A DNA stretch of 12,396 nt from Komagataeibacter kakiaceti JCM 25156 (GTDB taxonomy: Bacteria; Pseudomonadota; Alphaproteobacteria; Acetobacterales; Acetobacteraceae). Under the pieces are notes generated by a model, which saw only the letters and a program-made list of their open reading frames with translations, had not been told where the DNA came from and ran no database searches. Positions 1-7,288 of the stretch are shown in pieces. Where the stretch lies: positions 1 through 12,396 of the forward strand of contig NZ_BAIO01000031.1 in the NCBI RefSeq assembly GCF_000613305.1, given 5' to 3'. The stretch's first letter is position 1. Every line of letters starts with the position of its first letter. Made by a program: the position numbers and the translations under genes.

Positions 1-114
1 GCCCGCACGCTGGCCAGCCCGGCGGAGGTGCCTGTCGGCATCGTCACCGCGCTGCTGGGCACGCCCGCTTTCGTCTGGCTTCTGGCGCGCAGCCATCGCA
101 CGGGCATTGCGTGA
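1..114 (+). CDS. Heme/iron ABC transporter permease (FecCD family), C-terminal end only
   Basis: The first 37 codons are open in frame 1 and stop at TGA 112-114. The residues include AEVPVGIVTALLGTPAFVWLL followed by a short basic tail. This is the typical last stretch of FecCD-family permeases (HmuU, FecD, BtuC type): the conserved P-x-G-[IV]-x-T-[AS]-x-x-G-x-P-x-F segment and the last membrane helix. The protein would form the inner-membrane channel for heme or an iron chelate. Its stop overlaps the ATG of the following ATPase gene by one base (TGATG), so the two are translationally coupled. The heme assignment rests on the downstream hmuV-like and monooxygenase genes, not on this fragment. 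The start lies outside the window. Confidence 0.85.
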   Translation, partial: ARTLASPAEVPVGIVTALLGTPAFVWLLARSHRTGIA

Positions 115-1004
115 TGACACTGGAATTACACGACATCACATGGCGGCAGGGCGGCCGCGACATCCTGCATGGCATCACCCTGCCTTTTGGCAGGGGAAAT
201 GTCACGGCAATCATTGGTCCCAACGGCGCGGGCAAGAGTTCCCTGCTGCGCATTGCCAGCGGCCTTTCCACCCCAACCGGGGGGAAGGTCATGCTGGATG
301 GCCGGTGGATTGCAACCCTGCCTGCCCGGGAGCTGGCCAGACACCGGGCCATGCTGACACAGGAAAGCGAGGCAGCCGGGCAGTTTTTGGTACGCCAGAT
401 GGTCATGATGGGAGCCGGGATGGCGGCCCACAAGCTGGACATTGTGCAACAGGGATTGCTGGCCGATGCTCTGGTGAGACGGGTGGGACTGGAAGGATTT
501 GCCAACCGGCAGATGATGACGCTGTCTGGCGGTGAACGACAGCGCGCTCATCTTGCCCGTGTCCTGATGCAACTGGAAGTTGCCATGACAGATGGCACGC
601 TACCCGGCTTCCTGCTGCTGGATGAACCGATTTCGGCCCAGGACCCGGCGCATCAGGCGATTGTACTGCAACTGGCCCGCCAGCATGCGTACCGGGGCGG
701 TGGGGTGGCGATCGTGTTGCATGACCTGAACTGGGCCGCGGCCTGTGCCGACTGGCTGGTTGTGGTGCACCGGGGAACAATCCATGCGCAGGGACCGCCA
801 GAAACCGTCCTGACGCAGGATCTGCCTGCGACATTTTCGGGTTGCGGCAGGGCTGCGTCCACCGCCACGAAAAAACGGCCAGACCCTTCATCCTTCCCCA
901 TGACAATATTGACGAGGAAACAGACAGATGTACATCGCCATGAACCGCTTCCGGGTCAGACCGGAATGCACGGGAGAATTCGAACAGCGCTGGCTGGAAC
1001 GTGA
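114..1004 (+). CDS. hmuV: Heme ABC transporter ATP-binding protein HmuV, with frameshifted C-terminus
   Basis: ATPase that powers heme import through the FecCD permease encoded just upstream. Start chosen at ATG 114, overlapping the permease stop; a GTG at 111 is the only alternative nearby. From that start: Walker A GPNGAGKS at about 35-42, Q-loop Q83, ABC signature LSGGE at 137-141, Walker B LLLDEP with D170/E171, H-loop H203. The frame as given runs to 1004, about 296 residues, and overlaps the next gene by 77 bases, which is odd. In the -1 frame from about 833 the sequence reads IFGLRQGCVHRHEKTARPFI, then LPHD, and stops at TGA 941-943. That is the usual HmuV ending (a basic His-rich strand, then a R-P-x-x-L-P motif). 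One missing base near 831-834 therefore explains the abnormal tail; the corrected protein would have about 276 residues. Family call is strong; heme specificity comes from context. Confidence 0.88.
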   Translation: MTLELHDITWRQGGRDILHGITLPFGRGNVTAIIGPNGAGKSSLLRIASGLSTPTGGKVMLDGRWIATLPARELARHRAMLTQESEAAGQFLVRQMVMMGAGMAAHKLDIVQQGLLADALVRRVGLEGFANRQMMTLSGGERQRAHLARVLMQLEVAMTDGTLPGFLLLDEPISAQDPAHQAIVLQLARQHAYRGGGVAIVLHDLNWAAACADWLVVVHRGTIHAQGPPETVLTQDLPATFSGCGRAASTATKKRPDPSSFPMTILTRKQTDVHRHEPLPGQTGMHGRIRTALAGT

Positions 1005-1248
1005 TGTCCTGCTGAAAACCGTGCCCGGTTTTGTCAGCTTCCAGTTCCTGCGTGGGCCTTCACGTGAAGATCACGTCCTGTACGCATCCCATACGGTATG
1101 GGCTTCCCATGCCGCATTTGGCGCATGGACGCAGTCAGAGCAGTTCCGGCAGGCGCATGCCCAGGCTGGGCAGGGCAAGGTCCTGACGATCGGCCCCCCG
1201 GTCTTCGAGGGTTTCGATGTCCTGCAGGATATTACGGGGCAGGACTGA
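928..1248 (+). CDS. Antibiotic-biosynthesis-monooxygenase-fold protein, probable heme-degrading monooxygenase
   Basis: 106-residue single-domain dimeric alpha/beta-barrel (ABM) family protein of the IsdG/MhuD type. It would open the porphyrin ring of imported heme in the cytosol and release iron. Visible family features: Asn6 in YIAMNRF, the TVPGF turn at about 31-35, a buried W58/W67 pair in the HTVWASHAAFGAW stretch, and His77 in FRQAH. Asn, Trp and His at these spacings match the heme-binding and catalytic trio of IsdG-type enzymes. Length is normal for the family. The ATG is preceded by GAGGA nine bases upstream. It is the third gene of the heme operon and, if the hmuV frameshift is corrected, overlaps hmuV by only about 16 bases. 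A different ABM substrate is possible, but position after a heme ATPase favours heme. Confidence 0.82.
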   Translation: MYIAMNRFRVRPECTGEFEQRWLERDVLLKTVPGFVSFQFLRGPSREDHVLYASHTVWASHAAFGAWTQSEQFRQAHAQAGQGKVLTIGPPVFEGFDVLQDITGQD

Positions 1249-1264
1249 TACGATACGGTCCAGA

Positions 1265-1318
1265 TGCGGCCGGGGCCTGGTGGCGAATTATACCGCCATT
1301 GGCCCGCAAGAGGCCGCA
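1265..1318. terminator. Large nested hairpin between convergent genes
   Basis: Three nested arms are visible: TGCGGCC (1265-1271) with GGCCGCA (1312-1318), GGGCC (1273-1277) with GGCCC (1301-1305), and TGGCG (1281-1285) with CGCCA (1294-1298), around an AT-rich loop. It fills the gap between the monooxygenase stop (1248) and the hydrolase stop (1320), so it could end transcription from both sides. There is no long U-run on either strand, so a classic intrinsic terminator is not certain. Confidence 0.55.
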
Positions 1319-1319
1319 C

Positions 1320-2797
1320 TCATGCCTTTGACTGCCTGAACATCCAGTCGCGTGCGGCCCTGATGTAGAAGAACTTGCGCGCCGAGCCCATGTGGTCAAC
1401 ACCGTCAAATGTCAGGAACGTGACATTGGCGTCTTTTGCAAGGTAGCCGTTGACCTGATCCGTCAGCTTCTGCTGGCGATCGACCGGGAAGATGAGGGCT
1501 GGGTCAAGCAGGTTCTTCGGGCGCACCACGGTGCCGCCCGCCTTTTCCCATACCGGCACGCATTTCTCGTTCCATGGCGTGGCCTTGTCATCTTCCGAAC
1601 CGGTAATGATCAGGATCTTCTGTTTGGCAAGGGGCACGACATCGGCTGGCCGCTGCTGGCCCGCGATGATCAGCCCGGCGGAAAAGGTTTCCGGATGCCT
1701 GGCCATCAGCCATAGCGATGTCATCGCCCCCATGGACCAGCCAGTGCAGTAAACCCGTTTCGGTCGATTTTCAGGACCTTGTCACGTCGGTCTGCCCGGT
1801 TGGGGTTGCCATAATCCCATGTGTTGCCAAGCAGGGATTCAACCAGCCGGTAGGTGTTCTCCACGTCTGATGTATGTTCCCAGTAATCGTTCATGGTCGT
1901 GCGCTCGTAGCGCGGGGTAATGATCACACATTCATGTCGGTCCTGTTCTTCGGGCAGGCTCCAGATACTGGCAATACACTGTTCGGTCAGCGTCTGGGCG
2001 CAGGTGCCATCGGGGCTGGTGCCGGAATGGGTAACGGCCAGAACGAGGGGATAGGCCCGGTTTTCACCACCTTCCGCTAGAAAGGATTTCGGCAGGTATA
2101 TGCTGTATTCCAGCCACGCGGAACGCGTATCATCCCACCACCAGTGGTTCTGTTCCCATGCATCAACCCCACGGATCGCGACCCGGTTGCCGTGATGCCC
2201 CGTGTTGCTCCATACGGTCTTGCTGCCGGCATAGACCATGCCGCCCGTAGTTCTGACGCCCTTGTCCTGTATCAGCGTAACCCTGTCGCTATCGGTGGTG
2301 GGTACGCTGAGGTCCGGGTCATGGGCGAACTCGGCAATGACATACCGGCCGGGCACACTTTTTCGGTCGGAGCGGAGTGCCGGATCAGTATTGGTATAGA
2401 TGGCTGCAATGGGGCGTGGCTTTGCCGCCGCGGTTGTCTCATTCTTGTCCGGCTCCTGCGGCATGCCGGCAAAGAACCCACTGGCGGCGGGGAAAACGGC
2501 CGTGGTGTAGGTATCAAGCGCCAGACTGGCCGGGTCGATCGTGGCGTCATATTCCACTGCGATGCCGTAAACCTTCTCGCCCCCGCCGGTTACCTCGCAC
2601 AACGCGCAGATACCCTGAAGGCCGGGACTTGCAGGCCTGTGAGGACCGGGGCCATCCGGCCCGCCGGACGATGCCGCCATGAAGCCGTGCCCGTCCCCTG
2701 CGGCGTGGGCCTGCCGGGCACCAGCGCCCATGGTGGCGGCGACACCTGCAAACATGGCGCCGGCCGCCACGAAATCACGTCTTGATACATCGGTCAT
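1320..2797 (-). pseudogene. Tat-exported alpha/beta hydrolase (esterase/peptidase-like), one frameshift
   Basis: Reads as one gene of about 492 residues once one base is restored. The N-terminus has a twin-arginine signal: SRRDFVAAG followed by a hydrophobic Ala-rich stretch and an AHA cleavage-like site near residue 33. After about 200 residues of unassigned sequence comes an alpha/beta-hydrolase core. The frame breaks near 1752-1758, where DRNG is followed by nonsense; adding one C gives DRNRVYCTGWSMGAM, containing the nucleophile elbow G-W-S-M-G (Ser about residue 355). The likely acid is Asp in TGSEDDKA (about 403) and the base is His in DGVDHMG (about 469). The ATG at 2797 is preceded by GGGAGGA seven bases upstream. 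Substrate unknown; esterases, depolymerases and prolyl-oligopeptidase-like enzymes share this pattern. The upstream frame alone lacks the whole catalytic triad, so as sequenced it would be inactive. Confidence 0.8.
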
Positions 2798-2827
2798 CGC
2801 TTCGTCCTCCCGTCAGGAACAGATATG

Positions 2828-2856
2828 ACTATAAAAATACCATCAGCGTTATGAAA
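2828..2856 (-). promoter_or_regulatory. Possible promoter of the hydrolase gene
   Basis: Reading the minus strand, TATAGT (2828-2833) lies 17 bases after TTTCAT (2851-2856) and about 30 bases before the hydrolase ATG. The -10 matches the consensus at five of six bases. The -35 is poor, so this is a tentative call. Confidence 0.3.
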
Positions 2857-2892
2857 TGACTTGATGAAACATGGGTAACACACATTGCCTTC

Positions 2893-3133
2893 CTATTCCC
2901 GCGCATGTTTTCCATGGAAGGAAGGCGCCAGCGGGTCATCGCGCGGGAAGGCATTCCTGCCGGGCAGTCGCGGCACGTCCCACCCCCCACCAAGGTCAGC
3001 AATCAGCTTCACGCTGGCCAGCAGGCGGTTTTCGTGAATCTGCGGCGCGGTCTGCCGGGCGGCAATGACGGTGGTGCAGATGGCCGCCTTTGCTCCCGTC
3101 CGGACACCATTGCGGAAACGGCTGAATTTTCAT
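2893..3133 (-). pseudogene. C-terminal remnant of a NodT-family RND efflux outer membrane factor
   Basis: No intact ORF covers this stretch, but the minus strand is open for about 80 codons up to TAG at 2893-2895. It reads FRNGV near the start, then VIAARQTAPQIHENRLLASV, then KLIADLGGGWD. This is the familiar last helix of TolC/NodT-type outer membrane lipoproteins, where the x-A-x-V-x-L-I-x-A-L-G-G-G-W pattern is the family hallmark. The frame closes at a TGA near 3133 with no start, and about 380 N-terminal residues of a normal protein are missing. It is followed on the same strand, about 95 bases later, by the hydrolase gene. The remainder of an efflux operon was probably deleted. The long ATG-initiated plus-strand frame starting at 3065 is a shadow here. 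Confidence 0.7.
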
Positions 3134-3340
3134 GGCAGCAATCCAGCATGCCATCGACCATACAAAAATATGAATAATTATTTGAAATATTTTGAACTTT
3201 ATTTTCCTCGAAATACTTCATCTCGCACGACCATGCCCATGCATTGTTCCAGTAAAAAATCCCGGGCCGCTGCCTACGGTACACATAACAAGAACCCGAA
3301 CAGGGAGAAACGGTCTCGTGACGGATCGTACGAAAGAGAA

Positions 3341-4865
3341 ATGTCTGAAAGCTATCCCCTCCCGCCACAGGAAATCGAGCTGAAGCTGCTTTTCGAGCCT
3401 GAAGCACAAACAGTAATCAGCCACCATCTGGCCGCCATAGCCCTGGGGCGCAGCCAGAAAAAGCGCCTGATCACGACCTATTACGATACCCCGGACCTGC
3501 ACTTGAAACAGGCGGGACTGTCCCTGCGTGTCAGGCGTTCGGGTAGCCTGCGTATCCAGACCCTGAAAACCGATAGGGAAGAAGGCCAACTGGCCATACA
3601 TCGCGGGGAATGGGAATGGAGCATCCGTCACGATCACCCTGATATGGACGTGCTGTCGGATACACCGTACGGAGCACTGATAACGGCGCTGGCTACCAGG
3701 CTGAAGCCGGTCTGGGTTTCGCACATAGACCGTACCACGCATACGCTTCCATACAACGGCGCGATGGTGGAGGCTGCCATTGACGAAGGCTATGTCCAGT
3801 CAGGCAATGCGCGCGATCCGGTAAGGGAACTCGAACTTGAACTCAAGGATGGCCCGGTACGGGCAATTTATGGCCTGGCCCTGGCATTGCAGGCGATCGC
3901 TCCCCTACGTCTGGACGTCCTGACAAAAGCCGAGCGCGGGTACCGTCTTCATACAGGTGCGCAAGCTCTCCCGGTGCAGGACCGCAAGCCTCCACTGACC
4001 GGAAACATGACCCTGGCTGAGGGTTTTCGCATCCTGATCCGCTCTGGCCTGAACACATTGATCGACAACCAGTCGGCAACCGAGGCAGGGAACCCTGAAG
4101 GCGTACACCAGATGCGCGTGGCCATACGGCAGTTGCGCACCGTGCTTCAGATTGTCGAAAGCAGGCATGTGGATCGGTCTACCCTCAGGCTGTTCCAGAC
4201 TGAATTGCAGCGCATTGGACGTGAACTGGGGGAAGCACGTGACTGGGATGTGTTATGTCTGGAAACATTGCCCGCCGCCTTTCCCGCGCATGAAAATGAT
4301 GATCAGGTCCACATGCTGACTGATGCCGCCCAGCTAAAAAGAACAGCCGCGTACCAGAAGATCAGGCACGAACTGCAGGCACCAGCTGACTGCACTGGTC
4401 CTTTCCCTCAGTCTCTGGATCGAGGATGCGTCTTTTCCGGAAGGGAGGGGGGGAAAGGAAATTTCTTTAGGCCATGTGGCACCCACAGTGCTCGATCATC
4501 TGCAACGCAAGGTCATGCGGCGCGGACGACGGATCAGCCATCTCTCCCCCAAGAAACGACACACGCTGCGTAAATCCCTCAAAAAATTACGCTATGTGGC
4601 CAGCTATCTTGAAGCTCTTTATCCTGCCCGCGCGGTCAAGGCATATATGAAACACTGCAAGGAACTGCTGCAGCAGCTTGGCAAAAATAATGATACCATT
4701 GTCGCGTCAACACTTGCTCTCGATTTAAAAAAAACACACCCGGATCTTGCACCGATTATCAGTGCCTTTATTTCATGGAACGACAGGCGGCATCGTCAGG
4801 CATTGCGCGCCCTTTCTCCAGCCTGGAAGCGCTTACGCCGCGCACCGCTTTTCTGGCATGAATAG
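3341..4865 (+). pseudogene. CYTH-CHAD domain protein (inorganic triphosphatase-like), one frameshift
   Basis: About 507 residues when the two halves are joined. The N-terminal CYTH (triphosphate tunnel) domain starts with the diagnostic E-I-E-L-K motif at residues 11-15, followed by TTYYDTPDLHL, GLSLRVRR and a later ELELELK strand, all metal- or phosphate-binding elements of the tunnel. From about residue 230 a CHAD domain follows: HQMRVAIRQLR (about 255-265), GEARDWDVL, and, after the frame change, LRKSLKKLRYVASYL. CHAD helices carry conserved His/Arg/Lys that bind polyphosphate. The start at ATG 3341 puts the CYTH motif at its usual place; the frame is open back to 3065, but that extension has no family similarity. 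The frame changes near 4379-4383 (net +1 or -2) and then stays open to TAG 4863-4865. Role inferred: triphosphate or polyphosphate metabolism in the cytosol, as for YgiF-like enzymes. Confidence 0.83.
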
Positions 4866-4869
4866 ATCG

Positions 4870-4916
4870 GCCCTCCATCCTATCCGCCACCGGCAATAAC
4901 GGTGTGCGCGGAGGGC
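4870..4916. terminator. Hairpin after the CYTH-CHAD gene
   Basis: GCCCTCC (4870-4876) pairs with GGAGGGC (4910-4916), and an inner CACCG (4888-4892) pairs with CGGTG (4900-4904) around a seven-base loop. It begins five bases after the CYTH-CHAD stop and lies before the convergent SDR remnant. No U-run follows, so termination is plausible but unproven. Confidence 0.45.
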
Positions 4917-4952
4917 GGGAACGCGTCACAGCTGACAGCCCGATGCCCTGAT

Positions 4953-5344
4953 TTACCCTTTCAGCCAGGGAAGCTGCCGTAGATCAAGACCTAGTATTTC
5001 CCGGGCTTTCCGATTATCCGCACCCGTCAGGCTGTTCTGGTAATACACGCTTTCCACACCCATAAGGCTAAGGCTTTCTCCTCATCAAGGCAGGGCGGCA
5101 AGGAATACACGATCCAGTCCGCATAGGCCGGTAGCCATTCCGCCAGTCGCGCTGGCTGACTGTCGACAACGTTATAGAGGTCGGCCGGCGCCGTTAAGGC
5201 CGCCACTGTCGCCTGCGTGGCATCGCCACATGAATAAAGGAAAATGTGCTATCTCCCGCACAGATCAGGGCAATTTCTCCGGCTGCAAGATGACTGCTGA
5301 ACGCACCATCCGGCCAGTACCATGTGCCGGGGCCGTAAAAGAAC
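4953..5344 (-). pseudogene. C-terminal remnant of an SDR-type NAD(P)-dependent epimerase/reductase
   Basis: Reading the minus strand across three frames gives a continuous family-like sequence: FFYGPGTWYWPDGAF, then FSFIHV, ATVAAL, DLYNVVDSQPARLAEWLPAY, and finally SVYYQNSLTGADNRKAREIL with a stop at 4953-4955. These are the substrate-domain and C-terminal segments of atypical short-chain dehydrogenases (NAD-dependent epimerase/dehydratase family). Two frame breaks are both cured by one added base: GCGAT to GCGGAT near 5219, and a second A before ATGGGTGTG near 5065. The Rossmann N-terminus with the G-x-x-G-x-x-G nucleotide loop and the Y-x-x-x-K pair is absent; the reading ends at the IS3 element at about 5345. 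The insertion, possibly with a deletion, removed the front half, so no activity is expected. Confidence 0.72.
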
Positions 5345-5407
5345 TGACGTGCCCCCCGAAAATGTGCCCATTTTAAAGTAGAGTCCGATCGAGAAGGATA
5401 CGGACGG

Positions 5408-5674
5408 ATGAAACGCAGTCGCTTTACGGCAGAGCAGATCATAGGGATCCTAAAGGAACAGGAAACTGGGCTGAAGATCTCTAATCTTTGCCGAAAACAC
5501 GGGATCAGTGACGCAACCTTCTACAAATGGAAGACCCGCTATGGTAGTCTTGAAGTGTCCGAGGCCAAACGGTTGAAGGTGCTGGAAGATGAAAACAGCC
5601 GCCTGAAACGTCTTCTGGCGGATGCTATGCCGGATGATGCCGCACTGAAAGAAATCGTTGGAAAAAAGTGGTGA
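5408..5674 (+). CDS. IS3-family transposase OrfA
   Basis: 88 residues, normal for IS3 OrfA. The N-terminus is a helix-turn-helix DNA-binding domain (RFTAEQIIGILKEQETG, ISNLCRKHGISDATFYKWK). After a Y-G-x-L-E-V-S-E linker comes a leucine-rich coiled coil (LKVLEDENSRLKRLLADAM) used for multimerisation. The ATG is preceded by GAGAAGGA about nine bases upstream. The frame ends VGKKW then TGA. A heptamer A-AAA-AAG sits just before the stop, and OrfB continues in the -1 frame. It binds the element's ends; alone it is not catalytic. Confidence 0.92.
   Translation: MKRSRFTAEQIIGILKEQETGLKISNLCRKHGISDATFYKWKTRYGSLEVSEAKRLKVLEDENSRLKRLLADAMPDDAALKEIVGKKW
5662..5668 (+). promoter_or_regulatory. Programmed -1 ribosomal frameshift site (A AAA AAG)
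   Basis: The orfA codons read GGA AAA AAG TGG TGA, so the heptamer A-AAA-AAG lies in the correct phase for tandem -1 slippage. Slipping puts the ribosome on GTG GTG ACG, which is the orfB frame, and avoids the orfA stop four bases later. This is the well-known IS3-family way of making the OrfAB transposase. Confidence 0.8.
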
Positions 5675-6383
5675 CGCCTGTCGCCAGGCGGCAGGCGGTC
5701 GACCATATTCGCGGTGTTCTGGCCCTGAGCGAACGCCGTGCCTGTGCGCTTGTCGGTCTTGCCCGCCGTGTTGCGCGCTATATTTCGACTAGGGCGGACG
5801 ATGTCGTCCTGCGCCAGCGTCTGCGGGAACTGGCGGGCCAGCGGTGCCGCTTTGGATACCGCCGCCTGAGCTATCTTCTGGCGCGGGAAAGCTTCACACC
5901 CAATCACAGGAAGCTGTTCCGCCTTTATCAGGAGGAGGGGCTGAAAGTCCGTCATCGGGGAGGCCGAAAGCGAGCATTGGGCGCGCGTTCTCCCATGACC
6001 GTCCCCAGAAACCTGGGCAGCGTTGGAGCCTGGATTTTGTGTCCGACGCCCTGATCTGTGGCCGCCGGTTCCGCATTCTGGCTGTTATCGACGATTTCAG
6101 CCGGAAGAACCTGGCATTGGTTGCCGACACATCGCTGTCAGGCGGACGTGTGGCGCGGGAACTGACAACTCTGGTGGAGCGATATGGCAAACCCCTCATG
6201 ATTATCAGCGACAACGGGACGGAATTCACATCCCATGCCATTCTGAAATGGGCCTCCGGGATGCAGATCGAATGACACTATATCGTCCCGGGGAAGCCGC
6301 AGCAGAACGGGTTTGTCGAAAGCTTCAACGGTCGACTCAGGGATGAATGTCTCAACGAAACGCTGTTCACGTCCCTGACGCAT
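5668..6383 (+). pseudogene. IS3-family transposase OrfB (DDE integrase core), frameshifted, with a nonsense codon and truncated
   Basis: Catalytic half of the IS3 transposase, an rve-type DDE domain. It starts VVTPVARRQAVDHIRGV, followed by the family's RRACALVGL, FGYRRL and LYQEEGLKVRHRGGRKR blocks. Near 6003-6007 the frame shifts; one extra C restores VPQKPGQRWSLDFV, where D is the first catalytic Asp. The second Asp is in ISDNGTEF. Then a TGA at 6273-6275 stands where the family has Trp ([18 protein letters not shown]). The third catalytic residue, Glu in [15 protein letters not shown], lies after that stop. Similarity ends at about 6383. Two lesions plus the missing end mean no functional product; the stop is a base substitution, unlike the other frameshifts in this window. 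Confidence 0.85.
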
Positions 6384-6507
6384 GCCCCTGGGACCCTTGT
6401 CATTCCATCAACCCCAGGCCATGAAAAACGGGAACTCTCCTTTTGAGGGGATACAAAAAAGGAGGCGCGTCACTCAAAGCTTCTGACACCCTCGCGACGG
6501 TGAATGA
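6384..6507. other. Orphan 124-bp segment between two truncated insertion sequences
   Basis: This stretch belongs to neither IS by similarity. The plus strand has a short open frame ending KRRRVTQSF, and the minus strand fuses about 36 residues to the broken IS5 transposase; neither is recognised. It contains a hairpin, CTCCTTTT (6437-6444) with AAAAGGAG (6457-6464), and an imperfect CCTGGG/CCCAGG pair near 6385-6418. It may be the remnant of the original target or of a third, lost element. Confidence 0.5.
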
Positions 6508-7112
6508 TTCAAGGACGAAGTCGAGATAAGCCGCCTTGTCCATGAGCCTGAGCCGATCGTAAGCGCCATCGGCGAACAGGCGCTTCACCCGGGACAGCAT
6601 TTGCAGATGGTATCCAGGATCCTCTGGGCACCTGCTCTGTCCGAGATATCGGCAGAGGTAAGATTGATCATCAACAGGCGTCCGTCCGTATTGACGGCAA
6701 TGTGGCGATTGCGGCCGACGACCTTCTTACCGGCGTCGTAACCTCTTGTTTTCGCGTGAGGCGCCTTGATGTTCTGGCTGTCGATCACCGCTGCCGTAGG
6801 GCTGGTGTCGCGGTCTGCCTGAGCCCGGTCCATCATCAGTTCCACGTCATGGACGGTCTGGAACAGGAAGCGTCGGGCCAGTTCGCGAAACCAGCCGTAA
6901 ACAGTCCGCCAGTGCCCGAAGTGGATCGGCAGCATCCGCCAGCCACAGCCTGAACGCACCAGATAGCGCACCGCGTTGATCACCTCGCGGAACTCAATTT
7001 CGCGCGGCCTTCCACGTCGTCCGGGGTGCGGCACCAAAGGCGCGATCCGCTCCCATTCCTCGTCCGTCATGTCAGACGGATAGCGTTTCGTCTTGCGGGT
7101 GATCCTGGCCAT
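6400..7112 (-). pseudogene. IS5-family transposase (IS1031-like group), frameshifted and truncated
   Basis: Start taken at ATG 7112 (MARITRKTKRYPSDMTDEEW), which has AGAGGGG upstream; an ATG at 7139 is in frame but less typical. Family blocks follow: the DUF4096-type N-terminal domain (GRRGRPREIEFREVINAVRY, GCGWRMLP, TVYGWFREL), the first catalytic Asp in AAVIDSQNIKAPHA, then GYDAGKKVVGRNRHIAVNTD. At about 6598 the frame closes after CCPG; one extra G (GGGTG to GGGGTG) continues it as VKRLFADGAYDRLRLMDKAA, with the second Asp. After YLDFVLE the sequence leaves the family and runs into unrelated DNA to a stop at 6400-6402, so the catalytic Glu and the C-terminal third are lost. Not functional. 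Confidence 0.85.
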
Positions 7113-7181
7113 CCGGCCCCTCTGCTCTGACGTCCACATCCTGAGCTTGAATCATATCAGACCGATTTTTCAAACAGGCTC
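6508..7181 (-). mobile_element. IS5-family element A, truncated at its transposase 3' end
   Basis: Transposase runs on the minus strand. The outer end on the right is clear: on the minus strand the element begins GAGCCTGTTTGAAAAATCGG (end at 7181), a typical IS5/IS1031-group terminal repeat, followed on the plus strand by TTA, a possible TNA target copy. The other end is missing: family similarity ends after AAYLDFVLE at about 6508, and no matching GAGCCTGTTTG repeat is present beyond it. The copy is therefore immobile. Confidence 0.83.
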
Positions 7182-7288
7182 TTAGAAATCTATTGCTCAC
7201 ACCCATATATTTAATATAAAAACACAATATAAATATCATATCATATTATTATGTGATGGCTGAAATTTATCAATTTATCCTGAATTGT

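Larger units (their letters stand above)
5345..6383 (+). mobile_element. IS3-family element A, truncated at its 3' end
   Basis: Contains a standard IS3 orfA/orfB pair with a frameshift signal between them. The left end is placed at TGACGTGCCCCCCG (from 5345), which resembles IS3-family termini beginning TG and rich in C, and where similarity to the SDR gene stops. orfB matches the family up to LFTSLTHA and then stops matching at about 6383, so the last 40 or so residues and the right terminal repeat are missing. Target duplication cannot be checked without the right end. orfB also carries a frameshift and a stop codon, so the copy is dead as sequenced. Confidence 0.85.

Noticed and set aside
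44..906. Several long minus-strand frames opposite hmuV
   Set aside because: They mirror a clear ABC ATPase, are Cys/Pro/Arg-rich and match no family; antisense shadows common in GC-rich DNA.
2144..2785. 213-codon plus-strand frame opposite the hydrolase
   Set aside because: Antisense of a gene with a clear Tat signal and hydrolase core; no recognisable motif.
3065..3340. N-terminal extension of the CYTH-CHAD frame by 92 residues
   Set aside because: No family similarity, low-complexity composition, overlaps the NodT remnant on the other strand; ATG 3341 puts the E-x-E-x-K motif at its normal position.
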